From Candidatus Zixiibacteriota bacterium (GTDB lineage: Bacteria; Zixibacteria; MSB-5A5; GN15; FEB-12), in the NCBI GenBank assembly GCA_003641345.1, contig QNAD01000146.1, forward strand, positions 1 to 5,733: 5,733 nt of DNA, written 5' to 3'. The notes beneath the pieces were generated by a model. That model was not told the origin of the DNA, did not search any database, and was given only the letters and a program-made list of their open reading frames with translations. Positions within the stretch are counted from its first letter, which is position 1; the number at the start of each line of letters is the position of its first letter. A program made the position numbers and the translations under genes. Positions 1-5,733 of the stretch are shown here, in pieces.

Positions 1-818
1 ATTTTGCCTTTTGGCATTTTACCTTTGTACTTATCCCAAAGTTCATCCTCAGTAACAATTTTGTTACGAAATTCTTTTTTAGCTAAATCATAACCCCAAT
101 CACGGAAAGCACCTTCGGTATATTTCATAATATTACCTTTATGTACCAGTGTCACTGAAGAACGTTTTTTATCAATTGCATATTGGATAGCTTTCCGAAC
201 CAACCGTTTAGTGTTGGTAGAAGACATTGGTTTAATGCCAATACCACTATCAGAACGAATAGTTGTACCCATATTTTTGTTAAGCCAGTTAATAACTTTC
301 TTAACGTCTTTGGATCCTTTTTTCCACTCAATACCGGCATAAACATCTTCGGTATTTTCACGGTAAATAACCACATCCATTTTTTCTGGATGTACAACCG
401 GCGATCCGACACCTTTAAAATAATTCACCGGACGCACGCAAGCATACAAACTTAAAATCTGACGAAGTGAAACATTCAAAGATCTAAAACCTCCGCCAAT
501 CGGAGTTGTGAGAGGTCCCTTGAGAGCTATCAGATGTTTTTTAATAGCTGCTATTGTTTCTTTGGGTAACCATTCTTTGTACAGATTGTTTGCTTTTTCA
601 CCGGCATAAACTTCCATCCAGGCAATCTTTTTCTTTCCTTTGAAAGTTTTTTCAACTGCGGCATCAACAACTCTTATGGTTGCTTTCATGATGTCAGGAC
701 CAATACCATCCCCTTCGATAAAAGGAATAATCGGTTTATCTGGAATAGATAATTTTTTGTTTTTTACAGTAACTTGTTTACCCTCAGCAGGCACAACAAT
801 ATGTTTATACTTTGCCAT
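1..818 (-). CDS. icd: Isocitrate dehydrogenase, E. coli Icd-like, partial (C-terminus beyond the left edge)
   Basis: Converts isocitrate to 2-oxoglutarate and CO2 with reduction of NAD(P)+, a cytosolic TCA-cycle step that feeds the Kor enzyme of the same cluster. The frame is open from the ATG at 818 to the window edge (272 codons plus 2 nt; the family is usually about 400-420 residues), so roughly a third is missing. By eye it aligns closely with E. coli Icd: the nucleotide-binding segment [10 protein letters not shown] near residues 34-43, then [10 protein letters not shown] (101-110) and [10 protein letters not shown] (111-120). The isocitrate-binding residues S113, N115, R119, R129 and R153, with catalytic Y160, have the same numbers as in E. 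coli, and catalytic K227 (in LVHKGNIMK) matches E. coli K230. Start choice: an AAGGAG site (825-830) ends 6 nt upstream and touches the mdh stop codon; the gap to mdh is 10 nt. The residues that decide NADP versus NAD lie in the missing part, so cofactor preference is open. Confidence 0.96.
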   Translation of the reverse strand, partial: MAKYKHIVVPAEGKQVTVKNKKLSIPDKPIIPFIEGDGIGPDIMKATIRVVDAAVEKTFKGKKKIAWMEVYAGEKANNLYKEWLPKETIAAIKKHLIALKGPLTTPIGGGFRSLNVSLRQILSLYACVRPVNYFKGVGSPVVHPEKMDVVIYRENTEDVYAGIEWKKGSKDVKKVINWLNKNMGTTIRSDSGIGIKPMSSTNTKRLVRKAIQYAIDKKRSSVTLVHKGNIMKYTEGAFRDWGYDLAKKEFRNKIVTEDELWDKYKGKMPKGK

Positions 819-828
819 TTAATTCTCC

Positions 829-1758
829 TTATTTATATCCAAGTTCTTTAAGATGCTTTTTATAAGTTGACGCTGAACCTTTTAGAGCATTCAAATCTGA
901 TTTACTAAGTTTTAGTTCAATAATTTTTTCAACACCTTTGGCACCGATAATAACCGGAACACCAATATAGATATCTTTGATACCGAATTGACCGGTTAAA
1001 TATGCCGAAGCCGCAATAACTCTTTTTTCATCGTTGAAGACTGCTTTGCACATATCAACCGAAGCAGCTGCCGGAGCATAATAAGCTGAACCGGTGCCAA
1101 GAAGTTTAACAATTTCACCACCACCAAAACGGGTACGTTTAACCAATTCATCTAATTTTTTCTTATTGATAAGTTCACCAACAGGGATACCGGAAACCGT
1201 GGTATATTTAGTTAACGGAACCATCGTATCACCATGTCCACCGAGAACCATCGCCTGAGTATCTGTCATAGCAACACCGAGTTCCATTGAGATAAAGGCT
1301 CTGAACCTGATTGAGTCAAGAATGCCGGCTTGTCCAAATACACGATTTTTCGGAAAACCGGTTGCTTTCTGCATATGAAAAGTCATGAGATCAAGCGGAT
1401 TAGAAACAACAATAACAAAACTCTTAGGAGCATATTTTTTAATTTCTTTACCACAAGATTTGACAATGGCAGCATTTTTTGCCAGAAGGTCTTCACGTGA
1501 CATACCAGGTTTACGAGCCAGACCAGCTGTCATAATAACAATATCAGCACCTTTCAAATCTGAAAATCTACTGCTTCCTTTAACCATTGCATTATAACCG
1601 CGAACAGGACCTGCTTGAGTAAGATCAAGCCCTTTACCTTCGGGAATCCCTTTCAAAATGTCGATTAAAACGACATCAGCCATATTTGCCTCAGCCAGAT
1701 ACATCGCACATGTTGCACCAACATTGCCGGCACCAATTACAGCAATTTTCTTATTCAT
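829..1758 (-). CDS. mdh: Malate dehydrogenase (LDH-like type)
   Basis: Interconverts L-malate and oxaloacetate with NAD(H) in the cytosol; a TCA-cycle enzyme. The 309-residue length is normal for the bacterial LDH-like MDH family. Visible motifs in order: Rossmann glycine motif GAGNVGA (9-15), D33 at the end of the second beta strand (favours NAD over NADP), the mobile loop ARKPGMSR (81-88), where R82 marks malate/oxaloacetate rather than lactate specificity and R88 is the loop catalytic arginine, N120 in VVSNP, the D148/R151 pair in LDSIR, and the catalytic H175 in GGHGD. All catalytic residues are present, so it should be active. The ATG is preceded by GGAGG (1764-1768) with 5 nt spacing. 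It lies 33 nt after the LarA-like gene and 10 nt before icd. Lactate dehydrogenase is the main alternative, but it normally has Gln where this protein has R82. Confidence 0.96.
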   Translation of the reverse strand: MNKKIAVIGAGNVGATCAMYLAEANMADVVLIDILKGIPEGKGLDLTQAGPVRGYNAMVKGSSRFSDLKGADIVIMTAGLARKPGMSREDLLAKNAAIVKSCGKEIKKYAPKSFVIVVSNPLDLMTFHMQKATGFPKNRVFGQAGILDSIRFRAFISMELGVAMTDTQAMVLGGHGDTMVPLTKYTTVSGIPVGELINKKKLDELVKRTRFGGGEIVKLLGTGSAYYAPAAASVDMCKAVFNDEKRVIAASAYLTGQFGIKDIYIGVPVIIGAKGVEKIIELKLSKSDLNALKGSASTYKKHLKELGYK

Positions 1759-1791
1759 CTTTTCCTCCGTAAAATAATTTAAAAAATTAAG

Positions 1792-3015
1792 TTAGTGTTT
1801 ATATTTAAGTACCACATTCCCTGAATCATGAACAACAGCAACTCGCATTGCAGGCTTTATATTTTGTTCGATAAATTCCCCTAAATTATTTACAGCCTTA
1901 TAAAAAACATGTTCAACAATCGATTTTTCAAGCTTAGAAAAAATACCGATAAAATATTCTTTCGACATAGCATTTACTCTAGATAACTTATGCGAACCAA
2001 ACTTCACTAAACCGGATTTGTGACAATTATTTTCTCTATCCCACTCATCTGCCAATTTATAAAATTTATCGGAGCCGATTCCATCGTTACAAGCAGAAAT
2101 AAGAATAACCGAACCATTTTCATTTAGTGCAGTACGTACATTCTCTATCCCCTTTTGGATCTGATATAAACTTTTATCCAAAGGAGGCGACAAAACCGAA
2201 AAGATACAGTCATACTTTTTAGTAGTTTCCTGAAGGTAATATTTATCGGCAACCTTAATACCATCCACAAATGATTTTTTTAAATCTCCCATTGTAATTC
2301 CGGCAATTTTTTTGTTCGCATCAAAAACAATTTGAATAGAAAAAATATTACTGGTATCAAATAGAGAAGTAAGATTTTCCAGATGCTCCGCCATAGGGTT
2401 ACCTGATAATCTGGTCGGTTGCGATTCTAATGAATTAGCTAAATTATGATTTCGTTCGATAGTTTTAAAATCAGTCAAACCCGGGAAAAATGATTTCCTG
2501 CCTCCGGAATAACCGGCAAAATAGTGTGGCTCGACAGAATTGATTACAATTATTTTATCATGTTCAAATAAAAGAGAATTGAGAAATACGTCTTCACCAA
2601 ATTGATCTTGCCCAATCTTTTTCATACTTTTCAAATCATAAGTATCATGAATTAATATATTTCCCTCTATCTGTTCAAATAAATCTCCAAAAATCTTTTT
2701 GTATTGAGTTGCATCAGGTGGTTCATGGGTTCCAGTAGCAATCAAAAATTTAGCTCGTTTTAAGATTGAGGAATCAATTTTATTAAACCAACTTAAAATC
2801 AAAGCCGTTGGAGTATTTCTATGGGCATCATTGACTACAAAAAGAGGAGCATTCGATCTCAGGTATTCACCCCCCTCGTAACGATAAAATAGGTCTTTGT
2901 AGTCTCCATAAGTGAACGGATGGTCTGTTTTAGCCGGCTGATAATGATCAACCGTTATTTGATAGGGAAAAGATAAAATCATCTTAGATCCATCATATTC
3001 AACCTCAATATCCAT
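1792..3015 (-). CDS. LarA-family (Lar_N/DUF2088) nickel-pincer 2-hydroxyacid racemase/epimerase, substrate unknown
   Basis: LarA of Lactiplantibacillus plantarum racemises lactate by hydride transfer to a nickel-pincer cofactor derived from nicotinic acid; relatives act on other 2-hydroxyacids. This protein has 407 residues (LarA about 424). From remembered LarA numbering, the key residues match: D63/R66 in NDAHRNTP (LarA D72/R75), H97 in ATGTHEPP (H108), H164 in EPHYFAGYSGG (H174, acid/base), K174 in GGRKSFFPG (K184, covalent cofactor link), H190 in ERNH (H200, nickel ligand), and Y284, Q285, K288 in LYQIQK (Y294, Q295, K298). The 10- and 16-residue spacings between H164, K174 and H190 are exactly those of LarA. 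No signal peptide or membrane segment is seen, so it is likely cytosolic. It lies 35 nt after ndk and 33 nt before mdh. The start has only a weak AGGT site about 7 nt upstream, hinting at lower translation. Family assignment is firm; substrate is not. Malate or another TCA-linked hydroxyacid is a guess from the neighbours. Confidence 0.88.
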   Translation of the reverse strand: MDIEVEYDGSKMILSFPYQITVDHYQPAKTDHPFTYGDYKDLFYRYEGGEYLRSNAPLFVVNDAHRNTPTALILSWFNKIDSSILKRAKFLIATGTHEPPDATQYKKIFGDLFEQIEGNILIHDTYDLKSMKKIGQDQFGEDVFLNSLLFEHDKIIVINSVEPHYFAGYSGGRKSFFPGLTDFKTIERNHNLANSLESQPTRLSGNPMAEHLENLTSLFDTSNIFSIQIVFDANKKIAGITMGDLKKSFVDGIKVADKYYLQETTKKYDCIFSVLSPPLDKSLYQIQKGIENVRTALNENGSVILISACNDGIGSDKFYKLADEWDRENNCHKSGLVKFGSHKLSRVNAMSKEYFIGIFSKLEKSIVEHVFYKAVNNLGEFIEQNIKPAMRVAVVHDSGNVVLKYKH

Positions 3016-3050
3016 CAGTAATACCTATTCACTTACTAATTGATTCCCTA
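3016..3050 (-). other. ndk to LarA-like gene spacer (35 nt)
   Basis: The longest gap in the cluster. It holds no hairpin followed by a T-run and no clear promoter. The only ribosome-binding signal is a weak AGGT about 7 nt before the ATG at 3015, unlike the strong sites of korB and mdh. This suggests the LarA-like gene is co-transcribed but translated less efficiently. Confidence 0.5.
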
Positions 3051-3449
3051 TTATGCAAAATGAAAAGCAGTTTCAATCTCCGCATTTTCATCGGAATCCG
3101 ATGCATGCACAGAATTCTTTTCAATATTCAACCCAATCTCCCACCGGATAGTACCACAAGCGGCTTTTTCCGGATTGGTAGCACCAATTAAAGTGCGAAG
3201 ATCTTCCACCGCATTATCTTTTTCGAGCCAAATAGCGACAATAGGACCAGATGTCATAAAAGCTACCAGATCATTAAGAAATGGTTTCCCTTCATGCACG
3301 GCATAAAACCGCCGAGCATCTTTTTCGGTTAACCTGGTGATTTTCATTTTGACAATATCAAACCGTGCTTTTTCGAGTCTATTTATAATATGCCCGATAA
3401 GCTTTCTTTCGGTAGCATCCGGTTTAATCATCAGAAGAGTTTTGCTCAA
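3051..3449 (-). CDS. ndk: Nucleoside diphosphate kinase (TTG start)
   Basis: Transfers the gamma-phosphate between nucleoside tri- and diphosphates through a phosphohistidine, balancing NTP and dNTP pools in the cytosol. The 132 residues are a little short of the usual 135-145. The N-terminal strand and KPDA motif (K9), Y49, F57 in GKPF, MTSGPI (65-70), R85, T91 in GATNP, R102, N112 and the catalytic H115 in SVHASDS are all present, each 3 positions below the E. coli numbers, so it should be active. The C-terminus stops soon after AFHFA, lacking the short tail of longer homologues. The start codon is TTG: no ATG or GTG lies between it and the korC stop in this frame, and the first internal ATG (residue 7) would cut off the first beta strand. 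GGAG lies 7 nt upstream. In this cluster it could couple GTP made by a succinyl-CoA synthetase to ATP, but none is visible here. Confidence 0.95.
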   Translation of the reverse strand: MSKTLLMIKPDATERKLIGHIINRLEKARFDIVKMKITRLTEKDARRFYAVHEGKPFLNDLVAFMTSGPIVAIWLEKDNAVEDLRTLIGATNPEKAACGTIRWEIGLNIEKNSVHASDSDENAEIETAFHFA

Positions 3450-3454
3450 ATTAT

Positions 3455-3460
3455 TTCTCC
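3455..3460 (-). promoter_or_regulatory. Ribosome binding site that fixes the ndk TTG start
   Basis: GGAGAA on the minus strand, with 7 nt between GGAG and the TTG at 3449. It lies between the korC stop and ndk. It is much better placed for the TTG than for the in-frame ATG at residue 7, which supports the TTG as the real start. Confidence 0.75.
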
Positions 3461-3462
3461 GT

Positions 3463-4044
3463 TTATTTATTTTTTTCTTTAAGTTTCAACGCTTCATCAT
3501 AACCAAGTTTAACCGCTTTGCGGTTTTTATCTTCTGTTCCTTTAGGTGCTTTGGCTATTACGGCATCGGTTACAGATTCTAAAGAGACAATTCCAGTTGC
3601 TCCTGCAATTGCTCCCAAAGCTATGACATTAGCCACCATAATATGCCCAATCTCATTTCTTGCCAAACGTGTAAACTCAAAACCATAATATTTATCGGTT
3701 GGAATTTCTGTCACCAATGAAGTATCGACAATCAATATGCCATCTTCTTTTAAGTCACCATAATATTTATCCATTGATTCCTGAGTCATTGCTAATAACA
3801 GGTCTAATTTCATAGCTTTTGGGTAAAATATTTCATTAGCAGAAACAACAACATCCGACTTGGAAGCACCACCTCGAGCTTCGGGACCATAAGATTGAGA
3901 TTGCACTACATTCTTTCCCTCAGCCAATCCAATAGCTTCTCCAAGAATCACTGAAGCGAAAATCATTCCCTGTCCACCGGAACCGGAAAGACGAAGTTCA
4001 AACCGATCCTGAGGGACTTCAATTTTATCTAATAGTTTAGTCAT
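3463..4044 (-). CDS. korC: 2-oxoglutarate:ferredoxin oxidoreductase, gamma subunit
   Basis: Gamma subunit of a 2-oxoacid:ferredoxin oxidoreductase, which with KorA and KorB converts 2-oxoglutarate and CoA to succinyl-CoA and CO2 while reducing ferredoxin (reversible). At 193 residues it has the length expected of a free-standing gamma subunit (about 180-200). It shows the family's glycine-rich loop SGSGGQG (20-26) and the SYGPEARGG motif (51-59) of the CoA-binding domain, followed by the mixed alpha/beta domain; the extreme C-terminus is lysine-rich. The ATG is preceded by GAGGT (4052-4056), which overlaps the korB TGA stop, with 7 nt spacing and a 10 nt intergenic gap. This arrangement supports translational coupling with korB. 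Substrate specificity within the pyruvate, 2-oxoglutarate and branched-chain 2-oxoacid family cannot be read from the gamma subunit; the 2-oxoglutarate call rests on the alpha/beta type and on icd and mdh in the same cluster. Confidence 0.9.
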   Translation of the reverse strand: MTKLLDKIEVPQDRFELRLSGSGGQGMIFASVILGEAIGLAEGKNVVQSQSYGPEARGGASKSDVVVSANEIFYPKAMKLDLLLAMTQESMDKYYGDLKEDGILIVDTSLVTEIPTDKYYGFEFTRLARNEIGHIMVANVIALGAIAGATGIVSLESVTDAVIAKAPKGTEDKNRKAVKLGYDEALKLKEKNK

Positions 4045-4054
4045 TTCACATACC

Positions 4055-4897
4055 TCACTTTGTCTGCTGACTATCTATTAACCGTTGATACTCATCACAG
4101 AACTCGGTTTTAATTTCATCATTATGAAGATTCCCGATAACATATTTACCTTTTAATTCTTCATCCGTCATTTTTTTAGCTTTGGCTAACATTACTGATT
4201 TTTCTTTGAATGTCTGAATCATAGCCACAGCATCTCCTTCACGATTCAAACGACCAAAATAAGTATGACAATTTGAAATTGCTTCAACCAAAGAAAAACC
4301 TTTATGCTCAAGAGCTTCAGAAATCATTCTCTCTAAATGAGTAGCATGATAAACGGTACTTCTTGAAACATAACTGGCTCCGGCACCAATGGCTAAACTG
4401 CAAGGATCAAAATTCTTTTCAACATTACCATAAGGTGCGGTCGTCGCAAATGAATTGGAAGGAGTAGTAGGTGATGCCTGCCCTCCTGTCATTCCATAAA
4501 TATTATTATTTATAAGAACGGTTGTAATATCAATATTTCGCCGACAACTATGAATAAAATGATTACCGCCAATCGCCAAAGAATCACCATCACCTGTAAC
4601 AACAATAACTTTCATTTTAGGTTGTGCAAATTTCACACCAGTAGCAAAAGGCAAAGCCCTGCCATGAGTTGTATGAAGGGTATGAAAGTCTAAATAAATT
4701 GGCAAACGACTGGAACAGCCAATGCCGGAAATCATAGCAATGTTATCTTTCTCATAACCAAGTTTGTCAATCGCTCTAATTAGAGCACCCATAACAATCC
4801 CATTACCGCATCCGGGACACCAAACACTTGGGAATTTTTTCTTAGGTCTGAGGTAGTGCATAAAAACATCGGACTTTTGTTTTACGGCTGTAGCCAT
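4055..4897 (-). CDS. korB: 2-oxoglutarate:ferredoxin oxidoreductase, beta subunit (thiamine diphosphate and Fe-S binding)
   Basis: Catalytic beta subunit, carrying thiamine diphosphate and the [4Fe-4S] cluster that passes electrons to ferredoxin. The 280 residues are typical. The four cluster cysteines are visible as C27 and C30 (WCPGCGNG), C61 (GIGCSSR) and C210 (SNCHTYFG), with spacing close to that of archaeal 2-oxoacid:ferredoxin oxidoreductase beta subunits. THGRALPFATGVK (77-89) is the conserved segment before the ThDP motif, which runs from GDGD (102-105) through INNN (129-132) to IYGMTGGQ (133-140). The ATG shares one base with the korA stop (TAATG), and a strong AGGAGGTG site lies inside the last korA codons, so the subunits are probably translated together in fixed ratio. 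The Fe-S cluster implies oxygen sensitivity. A pyruvate or branched-chain 2-oxoacid enzyme is possible; 2-oxoglutarate is favoured by the neighbours. Confidence 0.93.
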   Translation of the reverse strand: MATAVKQKSDVFMHYLRPKKKFPSVWCPGCGNGIVMGALIRAIDKLGYEKDNIAMISGIGCSSRLPIYLDFHTLHTTHGRALPFATGVKFAQPKMKVIVVTGDGDSLAIGGNHFIHSCRRNIDITTVLINNNIYGMTGGQASPTTPSNSFATTAPYGNVEKNFDPCSLAIGAGASYVSRSTVYHATHLERMISEALEHKGFSLVEAISNCHTYFGRLNREGDAVAMIQTFKEKSVMLAKAKKMTDEELKGKYVIGNLHNDEIKTEFCDEYQRLIDSQQTK

Positions 4898-5733
4898 TAG
4901 AGCACCTCCTCTAGTTTTGCAAGCATTTGCATCGGAGTTAGAATTTCTCCATCGTACCTGAGTAATGAATGTATCTCTTTATCATTAGGCAAAACACGCT
5001 TAACTTCATTAATTATCTGCCCCATATTTAATTCGCCGACAATAACTTTATTAGCCTTTGAGCATAATTCAAAAATTTCTTTATCAGGGAATGGCCAAAT
5101 TGTGTATAATTGAATAACACCGACCTTTACTCCTGCTTCTCTGGCAATCGATACCGCCTGTAATGCCGCCCTTGCAGCAGTTCCATAAGCAATAATAATT
5201 ATTTCCGCATCATCAACCATTTCCAAACGAAACTTAGTAATCTCATCTTGATAATTCATGATTTTATTTCTAAGTTTATCGAGCTTGGGAAATATTTCAT
5301 CAGGATTATTCGTAGAAAAACCCATTGTATCATGAGTTAAACCGGTAACATGAGAACGATATCCCTTCCCATATCCGGCTATCGGCGAAACAAGATTTTC
5401 AGTCATTTCATAAGGAATATAATCTTCCGGTTTACAAGTAGGGGCTTTTCTATTGACAATCTCAATCTCTCCCGGTTCGGGTATTGATATGATTTCGCGC
5501 ATATGACCAATTACTTCATCCATTAGAACTGTAACCGGAGTATGAAATCTCTCTGCTAAATTAAAAGCACGAATAGTTTCAGTCAGACACTCTTCTACTG
5601 TTGAAGGAGCAACTGCTATAGCAGTATAATCACCATGCGATCCCCAGCGAGCTTGCATAGTATCAGACTGTCCGATTTTAGTCGGCAAACCAGTCGAAGG
5701 TCCACCTCGTTGCACATTAACAACTACGCATGG
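4897..5733 (-). CDS. korA: 2-oxoglutarate:ferredoxin oxidoreductase, alpha subunit, partial (N-terminus beyond the right edge)
   Basis: Alpha subunit, which pairs with KorB to form the active site. The visible 278 residues are open to the right edge, beginning in PCVVVNVQRGGPSTGLPTK, a core block of the family found roughly 100 residues from the N-terminus of non-fused alpha subunits (about 370-380 residues in all). A GTG at 5715 falls inside this conserved block and is not the start. Other landmarks are the WGSHGDY segment, TVLMDEVIGHMRE near the end of the first visible domain, the TGLTHD region, and a C-terminal transketolase-like domain with IIIIAYGTAARAA and VGVIQLYTIWPFP. The gamma domain is encoded separately by korC, so this is the multi-gene rather than the fused alpha-gamma form. 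It overlaps korB by one base. A small ferredoxin-like delta subunit (korD) often precedes korA, but that region is outside the window. Confidence 0.93.
   Translation of the reverse strand, partial: PCVVVNVQRGGPSTGLPTKIGQSDTMQARWGSHGDYTAIAVAPSTVEECLTETIRAFNLAERFHTPVTVLMDEVIGHMREIISIPEPGEIEIVNRKAPTCKPEDYIPYEMTENLVSPIAGYGKGYRSHVTGLTHDTMGFSTNNPDEIFPKLDKLRNKIMNYQDEITKFRLEMVDDAEIIIIAYGTAARAALQAVSIAREAGVKVGVIQLYTIWPFPDKEIFELCSKANKVIVGELNMGQIINEVKRVLPNDKEIHSLLRYDGEILTPMQMLAKLEEVL
4903..4911 (-). promoter_or_regulatory. Strong korB ribosome binding site inside the korA 3' end, next to a TAATG overlap
   Basis: The minus strand reads GAGGAGGTG and then CTCTAATG. The Shine-Dalgarno bases encode the last Glu-Glu-Val of KorA, and the korA TAA shares its last A with the korB ATG. 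This is a classic arrangement for translational coupling of two subunits of one complex. Confidence 0.8.

Noticed and set aside
152..412. Minus-strand open frame of 86 codons
   Set aside because: It lies inside icd in another frame; the icd frame is continuous through the region and matches the family, and the 86-residue product resembles nothing known to me.
183..455. Plus-strand open frame of 90 codons opposite icd
   Set aside because: Antisense shadow of icd with no recognisable motif.
640..822. Plus-strand open frame of 60 codons opposite the icd 5' end
   Set aside because: Antisense shadow; the opposite strand carries the conserved Icd N-terminus.
1385..1597. Plus-strand open frame of 70 codons opposite mdh
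   Set aside because: Antisense shadow of the conserved MDH loop and NAD-binding region.
1759..1791. AT-rich spacer before mdh as a promoter or terminator
   Set aside because: It has A/T runs that loosely resemble a -10 box but no paired -35 and no stable hairpin; such sequence is expected in AT-rich DNA. Only the GGAGG ribosome binding site is convincing.
3337..3582. Plus-strand open frame of 81 codons, hydrophobic, looking like a small membrane protein
   Set aside because: It is antisense to the ndk start and the korC end; the Phe/Ile-rich look comes from reading Lys/Glu/Asn-rich coding DNA backwards.
5713..5715. GTG as a possible start of a shorter korA
   Set aside because: The frame stays open to the window edge and the residues before the GTG belong to the conserved alpha-subunit block, so the gene begins outside the window.

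Overview
The window is one gene-dense block of AT-rich bacterial DNA in which every gene lies on the minus strand. It therefore reads from high to low coordinates: 2-oxoacid (most likely 2-oxoglutarate):ferredoxin oxidoreductase alpha, beta and gamma subunits (korA, korB, korC), nucleoside diphosphate kinase (ndk), a LarA-family protein (nickel-pincer 2-hydroxyacid racemase/epimerase family), malate dehydrogenase (mdh) and isocitrate dehydrogenase (icd). Both outer genes run off the window: korA lacks its N-terminus at the right edge and icd lacks its C-terminus at the left edge. Gaps between genes are 35 nt or less (korA/korB overlap by 1 nt; the others are about 10-35 nt). I see no convincing terminator or promoter between genes, so the block looks like part of one operon whose promoter lies beyond position 5733.

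Functionally this is a central-carbon cluster. Isocitrate dehydrogenase joins isocitrate and 2-oxoglutarate, KorABC joins 2-oxoglutarate and succinyl-CoA using ferredoxin, and malate dehydrogenase joins malate and oxaloacetate. These steps can serve an oxidative, branched or reductive TCA cycle, and the window cannot tell which. The oxygen-sensitive Fe-S Kor enzyme in place of a lipoyl 2-oxoglutarate dehydrogenase suggests an anaerobic, microaerophilic or ferredoxin-based metabolism. Ndk could link GTP/ATP pools to a succinyl-CoA synthetase, but none is encoded here.

The unexpected member is the 407-residue LarA-family protein between ndk and mdh. The residues known to bind the nickel-pincer cofactor in lactate racemase are present at the same spacing, so it is probably a working nickel-pincer enzyme. 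Its position suggests a substrate from the TCA pool such as malate, which is inference only. No cofactor-synthesis genes (larB, larC, larE) are visible.

The taxon cannot be fixed from this window. Low GC, good Shine-Dalgarno sites and grouping of icd, mdh and kor genes fit a Gram-negative anaerobe, for example a Desulfobacterota-like lineage or a candidate phylum near the Fibrobacterota-Chlorobiota-Bacteroidota group. No RNA genes, mobile elements, CRISPR arrays or long repeats were seen, and no gene-free stretch approaches 300 bases.
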